DNA of 64,000 bases from Isochrysis galbana (GCA_018136815.1 CM030945.1:1347679-1411678), one strand, 5' to 3'; positions 44,301 through 58,198 are shown, numbered from the stretch's first letter. Notes: generated by a model from the letters alone, not told the origin. A program made the numbers and translations.

Positions 44301-47300
44301 GCTCCACCTTCGATGCGGAAGGTTGGGACGCAGCCCGCGGGGAGAGTGTCCCCAGGCGCTAGCTCGATGGGTGCCTGCACTCCGCACGGCGGCAGCTTCT
44401 CGCCGAGAAGGCAGCTGCGTGGGAGGAAGAAGGGCGTTGGCAACTGTGCAACTCTAGCTAAAGAGCTACGCGGGCGGCAGGGGCAAATAGTGTGGCGAGA
44501 AGCTTGCTGCGGCTTAATTTGCGCTAGGTAAACGGATAGCTCGAAGCGCCTTCACGGCAGCGTGGGGTGCGTACTTGGCTTCATTGAGCGCGTGTAGAAC
44601 ACGAACTGCCTTTGCAAGAAGAAGTGAAAGCGTCGATGATCCGGGCGCCGACATGTTGAAGCTCATCTGGTTCTTAACATCTCCAGCCGACGCATCGAAT
44701 TGCGGCATCACCGAGCAGGCCCACGGGTTGCGCCGTAGGATCGAACAGATGGACTGCAGCAGGCCGTTGTGGTGAAAGTCCGAGTAAAGTTCGCATAGCA
44801 GCGAGGCAAATGTGTGTTGATGACGTGGTTCATTGCGCGCAAATCCAATCGTTTTGGTGCCCGTGAATATTTCGTATAAGAAGAGAAATGAAAGCTTCAC
44901 GTCGTTGCGATGATTGCCCTCCATGCCGCATGCAAACTCATGGCAGATCTCGTGCACGATGCTAGCGAGTGCGGCGACATCGAAGACTGAAGTGCGCACG
45001 TGCTCACAAACGATTCTGGAACTCAGCGTCCCCAATGACTCGGCTGCGCTGCGCGAATAACGTAGCACAAGGTCTTCGCTCTGGCAACCTTCGGCGGCCT
45101 GCACCTGCAATCTCAACTCGCTGTCCTCAGTCTCGAACTCTGCGGCTAAGGCTTCGAGGAGCATGCGACGGTTGTCTAGACGGCGTTGTTCGTCCTTAGG
45201 CATCTCAGCGCGCCGACCCATTGGCTGCCAAGCGTGCTGTTCAATCCATTTTATCATCGCACTCAACTCTTCCTCCGACGCGTACACGGGATCCGCCTTT
45301 GCGCGCAGCGTCATCTTCGCTTTGGCTATAAGCGCTCCCCGGCTATCGTGCGGATTCCGCTTCATAAGCTGCTCAACGAGCTTGAGATTTCGATCGTACT
45401 CGCACACGAGCAAGAGTGCATTGAGTTCATCCGCCTCACTCAGCCGGCAACGCGCAGATATGTGGCCAAGCTTGTGAACATAAGAAGCCTGCTCAAATCG
45501 CACATCCCATGCCATCGGAATGTGCGCATTCTTCAGTGCGATGAATATGCGCTGGCGAATGGCGTGTAGATCAGGCGCTGTCGAGTGGAGTAAAGCACTT
45601 GACGCAGGGGCGAGCAACTTAAATATCTGCTTCTCTTCAGCCGTCATCTTAGCATCTGTGGTAATCGAACCAATGAGAGCAACGGCGCCTTCGTAGTCGC
45701 GCGCAATCAGCCTTAGGACAAGCAAGTATAGGGCAGAGGCAAGCGAGCCTGGTTCAAGGAACAACCCCGATACGTGGACGGGGAAGACAAATGCGCGTGT
45801 GCTTGTGCGCATGCGCCAGCTGACATCGCTGCGCATGAACACAAGTTCAGTGGAAAAAGGCCGGTTTCTAATGTTTGGCCGAACTGGCAATATGTTTGGC
45901 ACCACAACTTGGTACTCGCCATGCTCAGAGCGGAAAATCAAAGCGTGTGGAGCGCCGCGGACGAGCGCTGCCGGCGGGAGCGATGCCTCTGCCTGTTGCA
46001 TGGCGTCCACCAGGTAAAAGCTCGCGTAGTCGAGGGAGTAAACACGCCACTCGCCGCTGGGTAACTGCTCCGTGCGTAGCGTCAACTTCAAGCGCGGAAG
46101 CTCGACTAGATCTGCTACGAGCGGGGCTACCGCTGCCGGCATTGCCGAGTATGGTGCAGCATTGGTGGTGTTCGCAAAGTCGAAGCGCTCAGCCTTGGCC
46201 CATGCGAGTACGTGCGAGAGCGGCTCGGCACGAGAGAGGCAAGCCGCGAGAGCGTGAAGCTGCGTACCCTCCGTAGCCGTTGCAAGAGAGAGCAAAACGT
46301 GGCCATCACTTACCTTCGGCTTGCCGCGCGTCGCCGCCATTGGTAGTCGTCGCACGAGCGCAAAGACGTGAGTGCCCGCGTACAATTGGAGGGACGCGTG
46401 TTCGTCTGGCGGTTTTACAAGCCGCACCTCGAGGATGTGCACGTACGCCTCGAGCTTCTGCGGGTGTAGCCGAAAGCGGCGGGCCTCCGCTTCAATGCGC
46501 CAGCGCTCCGTCTCGTCGCCCGCAGTGTCTTCAGGGACTTTGAAGTTGGCCGGCCGCTGCGGATAGCCGCGGAACACACCCACCTAGAGTGAAAGGTGGG
46601 AGAAGTGGTGGTTCAAATAGTGAGGCAGGAGGTTGGTTGAAGATAGCCCGATGGGGAGACAAAATTTGAGGAATTTGATGGCAGCGGCTCGTCGCAGAGC
46701 TGTGTCAAGCTCGCACGAAGACGTGTCCGGGCTATAGACAAGAGATCGGCGGCTAGTCTGCCTTTTGTTGCTCACCTGTGAGCAATCCTCGTAGAAGTCG
46801 TAGCTCTCGAGCAGCGCTGTCGGCAGCAAGCCCTGTAGAGTGCGTGGCGGCATGTATTGCTCCATCTCTTCCAAACTCGTGTCCTTTCGCCGGCGCTCTT
46901 CTGCCGCGTCAAAACGCGCCTTTGCCGTCTCAAGTTTCCAAATACGACTTTGCATCGCACTCATCTGCTCCTTTAGCCAATGCGCGATGCGGCCCATTTG
47001 CGTACCCATGTGCTGAAGCACGTCAAGCTCGTTGTCATCGCTCGACAAATTGGGTGGGCGATCCAACTTAGGCCCTGCCGGCGCGCCGCTCGCGTGCGAG
47101 AGGTGCGCACCTTGCGGCAGCATGACGGGGAGGCCGTGCGGTGTGGGCACGCGCTGTAGCACAACGACATGGCGGACAGCGCCCCATTCGGCGCTCACCT
47201 CTACAACTGAATAGCTATGGTCTTCGGCGAGCGGGCGCAGACCCACTGAGTTATCAAGAGTCTGGGACAAAAGCTCAGTGCCGCTCGTGTCGCTGAGAGT

Positions 47301-50300
47301 GCCGCGCATCGCCATCCCATTGTCAGAGCTCGCATCAAGTTGCAGAAACGCTTGCACAATCTTGTGTGCCGGATCCTCCTCCGTGGTGTCGGCATTAACC
47401 GTCGCGACCTCAAATGGTGCTTCGTCTTCGGTGACCCCGGCCCGCTTGCGCTCGGCGGTGCGCAGCGCCACTTCGACCGAGCTGAGGGGGCCGCGTTGGA
47501 TGGTACGACCCGAGTGCGACACGTGCATAACCTCACTCGAGACGCGAGCACCACCGGCATCGGGTTTTACATTGATAGCCTTTACTCGCATCACACCGTC
47601 ACCGGCCCCGTCCTCGGGCAAGAGAAACACAGCGCCGCCGTGTTCAAGCAATGCACGCGCGGGCTCGCACGCCGCAGCACGCGCGTCGGTCTTCGCGCCG
47701 TTCCTACTGTCGTTGCCTGGGGCACGCTGGCACAGCACGAAGCGTCGGCCAAGCATAGTTGTGTGAGCCACCCACTGGTCCGTCGGTGTGCACTCGACAT
47801 TGGAGATGCGCACTGCATCTTTGCAATAATTCAACGTGCAGCACAGTACTGCGGCCTTGGGAATTGCAAGCTTGTCCGACAATGTCATCGGCGCGTCGCC
47901 ATCAAATGCCCATGTGAACACCTTCTTTGTCATGTCGAGAACCAAGTCAACCTTTGAGCCATTTTTCAGCCTCGGCAACTTTATGTTTTCGATTGTGCGA
48001 CAATCCTCACCGGGTTTCTTTATGCTCAAACTGTTTCTGTAATTATGCGCCATGAAGTACTCGCCTGAGCGGTCGGTCGTCGCCTTCTCCGCATTAGCAA
48101 TCCCAATCAACATGCCCTCGCCGTCCCTGTCTTTAGAAGTCACGATCTCGACGGTCCAACGCCACACACCCGAGCGCATAACCTGGCCGCCAAATATGTA
48201 TTTTCTCCCAGTCGTTTCTTGGTGCGCCTCATCGCCATTGAGGTACACGCCCTGTGTCGGCCTCCAATGGAATACGCCAGCGCCGGCCGCGTCATGGCTG
48301 AGCTCCTCTGTAGGAAGCAACACGGCGCGCACAACTGGTGGGGGTTCGGCGTATTTTCCCACTTGCGCTTGCGACACACGCCAAACTCCTTCGGTACAGC
48401 TTGGGTAGACATGCACCTGACCGACTGCTGGCCCATTTTGTTGTGCTTTGGTAGAAGCGAGGGCATCGCTTACATAGCATTCAGTAGGGGTAGAATCTGG
48501 TATGCTTGTATCAGGCACGTGCCAAACTGCCCACGCTCTGCCCATAGTTGTGTTCTCCAAGCGCAGCTCGAACTCACGCATCCGAAACCTTGGCAAGTCG
48601 CCCTCGTTCCCTCCCTTCCTGACGTAGAACCCGTTGGCTAGCCCGATACCCGCGCCGCTAAGCCAGAAGCCGCGGACACGCTCAACGTCGCCGTACGCTT
48701 CGCCAGGCTCAAGCATGTGGCCGGCGTCCTCAGACAAATCGCCCGCTACATACGCCTCTTTAACACGGTACACGGCACATGCCCCCGGTGACCCACCGGG
48801 GTGGTCGTTAGACTCTTGCCAGGACGATGCTATGGCATCGCACTGTAGCCGACGGATTTCTAGTTTTTCCTGCATTGGTTGGATGAGATGCGGGCTGGAT
48901 GAAGACAAATAGGCCAGCTCCTCCTCCCCATCGTCGTCAGCTCCGAAGCCATGCGCGTCTGCGCCCTGCGCACGGTAGCTGTTATTGCGGTTGCACGATG
49001 CAGAGTGGCGGGTGGAGTCTGTCACTGAGCTACCTTGCGGCGACTCGTCCCAGTCGTCGATTATTGGTACCTCTTCGGGCAAGGCGCCACGCGCGGCGAG
49101 GTCGGCTTGTTGCCGTGTCGTGTTCTCGGCCGCCTCCAGCCGCGCTGCTGTCTCATTCAGTTGGCATTCCTCGGCGCGCGCAATCGCGCGCTCCCTTGCC
49201 CGCGATGCCTCGGCCTTGGTTACGCGAAGCTCTGGATCCTCATTGTCGGGCTTAGGCCCGACAAGTCGTTTGCGGATGATCACAAGTGACGGCTCCTGCG
49301 GACTCGCCCTTTCATACGCCTCGTGGCGGCCCCACGCAGGCCAGGATGTCACACGCTCCGATGGGTCGGGCTGGATGGAGTGCACGGTGAGCGATGCATT
49401 GGTGGTGTGCTCGAGCGCACGGTAGAAGCGACGACCGTGAGCATACACTGCCCATACTTGTGCCATGCGAGGAAACTTGTACACGAGCGACTCTTTGAAC
49501 ACTTGCTGGCTGAAGGGATCGCGCGCTAGCAGCAATACCACTGCCGTGCGTGGGTCGGGGAGCGCCCGCTCGGTGAAGTACCACGCGATCTCCCTCGTCT
49601 CGTCGTCCTTGCTCATGACATGGTACGCTGCGTTCGCATCTTTGAGCGGCACGAAAGCCTCAGCCACCCACTTCAAGTACATCGGCAACGCATCCGGCCG
49701 CTTCCCCACAAATGCGATACGGCCGAAGCGCGGCGGCATCGCGGCCGGACGCTTGTCGGGTGTCCACATCTGCAGTTTGAACGGGTGCGAGATGAGTAGG
49801 CGCTCCCTCATATGCTCGTAGTTGCCGTTCATCACACACTGCATCGTTGAGCGATCAGTCCCGAAAAGCGTTTCCATATCGGGGTGGGAGGCAAACTCGC
49901 CCTCTAGTGCTTGAAGGAAGCGCCCCTTGACGGTCACCTGCAGCAGCTGCAAGTTCACTTCGACGTCGGGTTCGAGGTCAGAAACATGGCGCAACACCGT
50001 AGGCATCTTCGGCAGTGCACCCCCCTTATCCATCAGGCGGAAGAAGATGGAGGCATAGCGGCCTGCCGACGCAGTCCCCTCGAAGCGCGCCCATGCGGTG
50101 ATGTGGTCGACGTCGCCCGTGCCGGACTCAAAAATCTCATGCAGGAGCTCCTGCATTGCTTGTACCGCCTTGTCACCGCGCTTCTCCTGCGCCTCGAACC
50201 ATGCTACGATGGCACGCCGCTGTTTTTGCAAGATGTCGAAAAGTAACGGCTCCGAGACGGGCAGTGCCACCTGGAGGCAGGGTGACCGCGGTGGCAGGCA

Positions 50301-53300
50301 AATTCGTCATGGCCAGGGAGCCATAGTGGCGATGGTGGGTTGCAGCGATGCGGCGGGCCCAACGCCATTCGTGGCCGCAACATCACGGCAGCCCCTGCCA
50401 TTCGCAGCGTTGACCCACCTCCGGCGGCTTAGGTAGCGGTGCATTCCATTTGTGGCGGCGCTGAAGGTACATGAAGGAGAGCAAAAGCTGGCGCACGTCG
50501 GACAACTCGAGTTCTACCGGCCGCGTGTTGCGCATACACAGAATCAAGTGGGCGTGCACAGATTCCATCTGTAAGCAAAATGCATCGACCTTATTGGGCG
50601 CGAATGTTCGCGCGTCGAGCTCCTCAGTCTGTCATGGTGGGAACACAAGAGAGGGTTGAGGGAGGAATTGAGAGAGAACAAAAGAAGGGTGGTCAGGTGT
50701 CGATTCCACCGGGCAAACATGCAAACCTGGAGTTCAGCTAGCCAGCCTAAAAGCATCTTACGCAGCCGCTGCCGTAGCAGGCGCTGCGACGCCTCGAAGT
50801 GATTTTCGAGCTGAAGGCGCGCATCGGCGGTAAGCTCGAACCCTGGAAGTTGCTCAAGGCGCAACGACGGGTGCTCACCGCGCGCAAGGCTAAGGACAAA
50901 GCTGACTGCGGACTCGACGTGCACCAACAGCCGGCACGTGTACTCAATCACCTCCGTGGTCTTACAATGGTACGTGTGGGTGCGCAGCGCCAGCGCCGCC
51001 TCGAGCAGCTCGCGCGCGTACCGCGGTACGAGCTGTGGCGCCTTAGCACACTCGTTTAACAGCAACCCATACGGTGTCCCCAGCAGCACTCGCTCATCCT
51101 CCGGAGCGGGCACAAGTGAGGGCGCCCGGTCAAGGTATTGTGAAGGGAGGCATCGGCCGGGCTCGAAGATCACGCCCCACAGCAACCGGCGTATTTCGGC
51201 CGAGCCGAGAGCGTGCACGCGGTTTTGTGTGGCAAAAAACTCTAGGCAAAGCGGAAGCCGCAGGTAGGGAACTGTCAAATAGGAAAGTAGGAGTTCGACG
51301 TCGGCCTGGCCGAGGCATTGCCCAAAGTCCGGCAGCTCGCGGATATGAAGGATGTCATCCTCCGTTTTTACTGGCCGCGCTAGCTGGACCGAGTTTGGGT
51401 CGGCACTAGATGGCCAACGCAGTCCTGATGGCGATGGCCGAGGCTTGCAGTTGTCAGGTCGTCGGCTGAGCACGCACGGTTTGTCGCCCGCGCGGCGTGC
51501 ACCGAAGGCCTTGACGACATACATCGGGGCTTGATTGAATTTCTCGTCCTCGTAGATGTCTCTCATCGAGCTAATCGACCACTCGAGTGTAGCGTCCTCG
51601 CGCAGGTACGGCTCCGACGGCTCCCTTGTCGGCGGGAAGACCTCAGAGTCGGTGCACAACATGTATTTGAACCAAAAGACGACGTCGCGGTACGCCCTGT
51701 ACTCGGGAAAGTTGTGTAGTAGAAAATCCATCTCGCCGACTCGTCCGACGAAAAGCTGGGCAGCTAGCATCTTGGCTGTCGCGCTCTGGCCGTCTTCAAG
51801 GAGATAGTAGTGGTAGTTGGCTACGCGCTGGTTGAAATCGAGCTCAGTTGGCCCAATCTACATGAGCCGAACCCAGGCGGGGCACGCAGACGGGTAGTGG
51901 GCGACGTTGCGGGTAGGACTGGGGAGTCGAGAGGCGAGGCTGGGTCGCGAAGAGAGGCGGCGGCGGCGAGCATCTGTGACTAAGCGTGCGCGCACCTGCA
52001 TGGTCCACCCGTCGTCTTCGAAAGCAAAGAGAAGCTTTCCGTCCGCCACACTCTGCTCGTGGAAATAGTCGAGCACGGCGGCGCGCGCAACGTTGGCCTC
52101 GGGGGAAGTGATCTCAAGTGACTCCGACTGCCTATAGAAGGCGTCCGCGCGCATCCCAAACGGCGACGAGCTCAACCGGCCGACGCCTCCGCGCAGATGC
52201 CTGTCGTACGGATTAAGCTCTTCACCAAGCAGCGTGAGCGAGATTACCGACGGCCCGTCGGAAGCTTTTTGGCGAAGCACATGGTCAGCGATGGCGGCCA
52301 TGACGCCGAAGACCGCAAGCTTGGACGCTTCGAAGGCCTGCGACGGCTGGATTGAGAGCACGGCCGAGGCGTAGTGCTCGGCGAGCCTCTGAAGCAACTG
52401 GAGGAACCCGAGCTGGGTTTCAGCCGTGAGGCCGCACTCTGAAAAGTCCCAAGCGTTGACGCGGTGCGCCCTGTCACGCAGTCCCGGTGGTAGTGGCACG
52501 GGGCACGTGCATGTGAACACTTGCTGCAACAAGGAGCTCTTGAGCAGCGAGGGAAAGAGCACCGCGCCCTGCCGAGCAAGCCCATCCAGCTGCAAGCAGA
52601 CAAACTCGACGCGCTTCAGCGCTGTGAGCGCTTCTGACGGCGCGCTCACGCGGTCGGCAAGCTGGAGAAAGTCGATGGGCATCTGCTTCGGCATTGGTGC
52701 GCGCGTGCCCTCCATCCCGCGAACGTCTACAAACATCGCTCGATCAAAGTATGGGTGGAGAGCCGCAGCGACCGAGGCGGGGTCGTAGTTCATATGAGCG
52801 AGTAGCTCGGGCAGCGAGTCTTCGCTCTGCTTGAGGGGCTTAGAATCTATCAAGCAATGAAATGCATCGATTTGCTTGTGGACCGCGATCAGCAGATGGC
52901 CGGGCATCAAGCCTTGGTCGCGCGCCTTTACCGTCGCCAGAGCCAGCTGCTTTGACGCCAAGCGTAAGAGGGATTGGTCGTTTGATGATAGGTGGCCGAC
53001 GTGCTCGAGGTCGAGTCTCGCGAGCTGGAAGAGCGCCAGCCGAACAGCAAGCATCACTAATTTGGTCTGCCCGGGCCGCAGTGGCGCTCCATGTGATGAG
53101 CCGCGCAGTAGCATGTACCGCACCGCCTCGAGCAGCGAGCGATAAGCACTCGAGTCGCTGTACTGCGGCGTGCGCCACGGGCACGCCGGGTCTTCAGCCG
53201 AGCGAGCAACCACCGTGGCCAGCGGTTCTTCAGCAAGCCAGGGTAACAATATCTGGTAGAAGTGCTGCGCCTGCTTGTCATCTTTGGCTGAAGAATGTCC

Positions 53301-54827
53301 CAGCCGGCCGTATGACATCGTCCAGAACCCCTCATCGCACAGCCGCGGCGCACGCACCGACTGGAGGCAGAGCGTCGAGCGCTGTTTGAGCTTGGGTGGC
53401 GCGGCTGCCGAAGAAGGCCCGTGATATTCGATGCCTTCGTCGCCGACGTTGACGACAGCGATCCGGTACCACGCGGTTGTGGCAGGCAACCTCGTCCCTG
53501 CTGGCTCTTCAGCCGTGCCAGGCGACACTGAGCGAGGCTCCGTCCCCACCACAAGCGCCACAAAGTGCCAGCCGCGGCGGGTAGGCCAGCCGAGCGGCAA
53601 CAGGCTGAAGCCATCAGGCGAGCTTCGCTCGATTGTCTGCAGTGCCGCGTGCACGACAGGGGGGACAGAATTGGGCGCACCGCCTTCTAGGACATAGTCC
53701 TCGTACTCTTTCCAAAGCGCCTGCGTCTCATCGAGTGCCGCTAAGGCGGCCTCCACCGTCTTCCATCGCTTCTCGGCCGCCACGATCTCGTCCGGCGCTG
53801 GCAGGCATATGAGCTGCGCGAGCTCGTGAAGAAGCGAGTCAGACTTGATCGTGTTGGGCGCGTCTTGCAACTCCTTCCTGGGCTCGAGCGCGGGCGCCGA
53901 AGCAGTAAGAACACGGAAGCCAAGCAGGAGCACCTGCAGCGCCTCGTGGCATGCGCTACCAACGGCAGTGCCAAACGGGTCCATGAACTGGCCTAGGAAG
54001 CCTGAGCTGCGCCAAATGGGCATTGCTTCCTTGCCGAGCGCCGGGAATAGCGCAAGCCGCTTGCGGGCATGATCGTCCAGCTCGAGCGCCCCGTCGTCGC
54101 GCCCCTCGATGAAAACCTTCATGAACGCCTCGCGCTTGAGCACCGCGATGCCGTCGAGATGCGATGGCAGCGCGTCGACTAGACGCAGCTGCAGCGGACT
54201 GTCTCGGCGACCGGCGCGGATGATGAGGGGTGACGCTGGGCTATATCGCCACTCCTCCAACAGGTCGGCAGTGAGCTCCCACTCCGCTGCGAGCTCACCA
54301 TCAAGGTACGCGGCGACAGCGCCTGGTGCATGCTCCGCGCTTACGGTGAGCACCACGCGATGCCAGCGCATTGAGCGCATGCGCACAGGCGGAGAGGGTG
54401 AAGAGTGTCCTGGTAGCTTTTCCTTGGTCCGTCGCGTGGATTCGCCCTGCGCGCTCTTGCTTGCGAGAAGCTCGCCTTGTGGTCCGAGAGCAAGCATCCC
54501 GTCGAGCAGTGGCATGAAGACGCGCTCGCCCTCGGGTTCCCCCTCGACCAGCTGCACGCGCACGTCGAGAGTGAAGGTATATGCTGTGAGTACGTTCTCA
54601 CCGAGTTCCGGCAGCTTGATCGCCACCTGCCCGCCGCTCTTGAGCTCGAGGAAGGTCTCGCCGACCACCGCTCCACACATTTTCACCATTCCCCGCAGCT
54701 CACACGCATCTTCCACAGCTCCGCAGGCGGTGATTTGGGGCAGTGCGCCGAGGCGGAAGCTTCGCGTGAACGAGGGCAACTCGGTTGGATCGTAGGGAGC
54801 CTCGCGCTGCGCGCGCACTCGCGGCAT
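32307..54827 (-). CDS. Giant multidomain protein (about 7,140 aa) with DUF3638-like ATPase, NUDT9-like and ADP-ribosyltransferase domains
   Basis: Nine exons on the minus strand: 54827-51996, 51857-50727, 50628-50419, 50270-46776, 46583-44556, 44443-40668, 40492-39959, 39826-39469 and 39374-32307. All introns are GT-AG with matching phase; only the donor at 44556 is uncertain. Segments, with approximate residues: LamG-like 30-220; SPRY 2050-2220; HEICH (HEXXH) 3095; DUF3638-type ATPase-like region with MIMGQGKTTVV at 3865 and IMDEVD at 4000; NUDT9-like fold 4210-4410 (NPRGRTGLAGRGLLGKWGPN); (QE)n run; EF-hands 5480-5540; second LamG 5730-5880; RanBP2-type zinc finger 5935-5985; thioredoxin-like 5995-6120 (ADWCPPSK, one Cys lost); ankyrin repeats 6360-6500; ADP-ribosyltransferase 6880-7015 (VFRGL, FSSTT, YEEELLY). 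There is no signal peptide or membrane span. ATG 54827 is the first in frame; an upstream exon is possible. Confidence 0.8.
38377..38452 (-). repeat. Gln-Glu dipeptide repeat in the giant protein
   Basis: TTGCTC and CTGCTC hexamers on the plus strand encode about twelve Glu-Gln pairs followed by Glu-Ile pairs on the minus strand, without breaking the frame. The block lies before the EF-hand region and probably forms a charged helix or flexible linker. Confidence 0.85.
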
Positions 54828-54869
54828 CTGGCTGGGAGGCTCTGGCTGGGAGGCTTGGCGGGGGGACAC

Positions 54870-55145
54870 CCCGATCGCAGACGAGAGAGAGAGAGAGGGT
54901 GAGAGGGGAACGTAGAGAAAGAAGGGGGGGGGACAGGCTCGCAGACTTCCCAGAGGAACGCTGCTTTCTTCCTCGTACTCGCGCCCCCTCTCCGGCTGCT
55001 AGCTCTCTCTCTTCTTCGCCGCCCGCCTGACTCGTCGCGACTCTCCCTAGCCCCCCCCCCTCCCCTTCTCTACGTAGATATCTACCCTCTCTCGAGAAAT
55101 CTTTGGAAGTCCCGCACTTCCGTCTCGATTTTCCCCCCCGCCCCC
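54870..55145. other. Upstream flank of the giant gene
   Basis: Probable promoter or 5' UTR. It has GA-rich and CT-rich short blocks, a C run at 55050-55065 and no clear upstream coding exon. Confidence 0.4.
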
Positions 55146-56040
<895 letters not shown>

Positions 56041-56511
56041 ACGAAGCTGGAGCTAGCGACGGATCTCATCTCACTCATCTCCAGGGTGGGATAAAGATGG
56101 TCAAGTTCGATCTCTCTCTTTCCTTTTCCATCTGGTGTTGCCTCGTCGGTCGCAACCACAATCGCAACGGGCTCGTCAGGATACCTCATACGTCGTCTGA
56201 GTCGGGGGTGTTGTGGGCTGTGCGCTTGCGCCCCACCCATCGTTCACGCACGCCCGCTCCTCGCCCCTCACGCCTCACGCGCGTTCCCCGCTCCCCGCTC
56301 CCCGCGGGAAAGATATATATCGATATAGGTGGATGTGTTCGTACGTGTGTTAACATGTTAACACCCCAAACAGTGTTAACACCCCTGAAATATGCCCTAA
56401 CACCTTGCTAACACGTTCGCTGTTTCTCCTAACACCTTACACCCACATTAGCTGAAATCCACTTACACCCTTAAACGCGTTAGGCCTTTTCGGAGGGTGT
56501 TCCCAGTCCTA
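56041..56511. other. Intergenic, with a GTTAACA-motif cluster
   Basis: GTTAACATGTTAACA at 56349-56363 is palindromic and is followed by several TAACACC or TTAACACC motifs up to about 56445. No gene is seen. Confidence 0.5.
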
Positions 56512-56990
56512 CTGTTTCAAGCACCAATAATTTCAACTCAAGACAAAAGGGAGGACATGTCTTGAGGCGGCGTCGCGGCCCATGCCTAGCGTAATTATAT
56601 ACCTAAAAAGCCGGGAGGGGCGTGACAATAAAAGGGAACCTCGAGTTGCACCCTCTCAAGGGTATAGCGCCCCCAATCAGCGCAATCAGACATCTCCTTC
56701 CCCACAGCTCCTCTTTGCTCTTTGATGAGTTGCCACGTTGCCACTCACCCTCCCATTAGGCCCCTTGCCTGCGAGACCAAAACAGGATCCTGGCGTGGGG
56801 GGCCGTCTGAGCGTGGAGGGAGGGGCGCTCCGGCTAGTGCTCGCGCAGGTAGAGAGCTAGTGAAGCGCTGGGTGGCATTAGGGGGAAAGGTGCTTGCGCT
56901 TGCCGCGGCAGAGAGTCCTGTACGTCTTGAGTGAGCGCCATTCCCGCCCTTTTGCCGCGCCGCGACCCATGAAAATTGTTAAAAATGAAT
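56512..56990 (+). mobile_element. 5'-truncated copy of the 1,142-bp retroelement
   Basis: The sequence matches 22968-23340 of the nested element: ACATGTCTTGAGGCGGCGTC, CAAAACAGGATCCTGGCGTG, GCTTGCGCTTGCCGCGGCAG and a terminal GAAAATTGTTAAAAATG. The 5' hairpin, leader and first tandem unit are missing, as expected of a truncated retrotransposition product. An extra 65 bp (about 56592-56656) is present relative to the other copy. Confidence 0.85.
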
Positions 56991-57424
56991 TTCATTCTCG
57001 GTGCCACCCGTACTCGCCGCCCGTCGCACATTTGAGCGTGGATCGCAAGTGAGTCGTACATGCCTCGCTTGATGCACAAAGACATTGCGCAAACAAGTGA
57101 GCAGCACACACAATGACAGCCCCACTCTCGTGCCGTCTATGTGGAAGTTAGCGCACTGATATGGCCGCTTGGTGAAGTCTTTAACATTAAGGATCCCAGC
57201 GAACCGCCTTGCCCACAAGCTAGTACAGATGCACAGGGGAGGGCGTGCACGGATATGCTTGCTGCGGAACGGCTGGCTATGGCGGCCAGAGTGCGGCACA
57301 CCATGGCACAAGATGAGCAAGCAGCCGGCCGCAAAGGCACAAGGCGAGGCACAAGCATTTGTACGACGAGGACTTGCGTGAGCCCAAGGAGGAGTCCGTC
57401 CGATGACAGACTGGGCCATTGCGT
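56991..57424. other. Intergenic flank
   Basis: About 430 bp downstream of the minus-strand hydrolase. Open frames occur on both strands but show no recognisable motif; a 3' UTR is likely. Confidence 0.4.
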
Positions 57425-58198
57425 TCACTGATCGCACTTAGGCTGCCGGCTGTCGGCCGCGGCTGGCAGCCCCGTGGCGGCGCCGGCGCCTGCTCGCTCA
57501 CGGAGTCGGCGCTCGAGCCAAGCGACAACACGATCGACCACCTCGCCGTCGTACGCCGGATGCTCCAGCTCAAAATGTCCCACACCGGGCACGATGACCA
57601 CCTCGTTTTCGTCACCTGCCAGCCGGCCAACGTACCGCCGGAGCGTCTCCGGCGCCGTAAACTCGTCGCGCTCGCCCATGATGAAGAGCTTGGGGTGGGC
57701 GCAGGCGTAGAGCGGGCGGTAGTGCCGTCCGAACGCCAGCATCGCGATGCCCCCCCACGTGTATCCCACCGCGACGTACGCAAACGCGCCGGGCAATCGC
57801 GCTAGCGCCGAGCCGGCGATCGGCGCTCCTGCGGACGAGCCGAGCAGCACGACCGGCACTCCAAAGGTGCGTTCGGCCCATCGTGCGACGTATACAACCT
57901 GCTGAATTTCCGCCGCGTGTGCCGTCGCAATCCCCCACAATGCCGATGACGCGTTCAGCTCAAAGGTCAGAGCTCTGAGTCCTGCGGCCGCGAGGTGTCG
58001 GCCGAGGTGGAGAGTGTTGTGCTCTCCACCACCGAGGGATGTCCACGGGTGTACAGTGACGAGGGTGAGGAGGGGCGGCGCGCCTTGTCCAACCACCTCG
58101 CGCACGCGCAGCACGCCCCTGCCTCCCGTCTCGACCGTGTGAAGCGCCTCGGAGATGGTGGACGCTGCTGCCGCCATCAGCAGCGCCGCCGGCGGCAT
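57425..58198 (-). CDS. Alpha/beta hydrolase fold protein
   Basis: An intact 257-residue frame from ATG 58198; an in-frame ATG-less extension to 58267 is less likely. The pattern fits a small alpha/beta hydrolase: HPWTSLGGG after the first strand (oxyanion region), the nucleophile elbow LLGSSAGAP with Ser in G-x-S-x-G at about residue 127, an acidic residue in MGERDEFTAPE, and the His in PGVGHFELEHP. The order is similar to dienelactone-hydrolase and KANL3/TEX30-type proteins. The substrate cannot be told from the sequence. A short hydrophobic N-terminus (PPAALLMAAAAS) could be a targeting sequence. It appears to be a single-exon gene. Confidence 0.75.
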   Translation of the reverse strand: MPPAALLMAAAASTISEALHTVETGGRGVLRVREVVGQGAPPLLTLVTVHPWTSLGGGEHNTLHLGRHLAAAGLRALTFELNASSALWGIATAHAAEIQQVVYVARWAERTFGVPVVLLGSSAGAPIAGSALARLPGAFAYVAVGYTWGGIAMLAFGRHYRPLYACAHPKLFIMGERDEFTAPETLRRYVGRLAGDENEVVIVPGVGHFELEHPAYDGEVVDRVVAWLERRLRERAGAGAATGLPAAADSRQPKCDQ

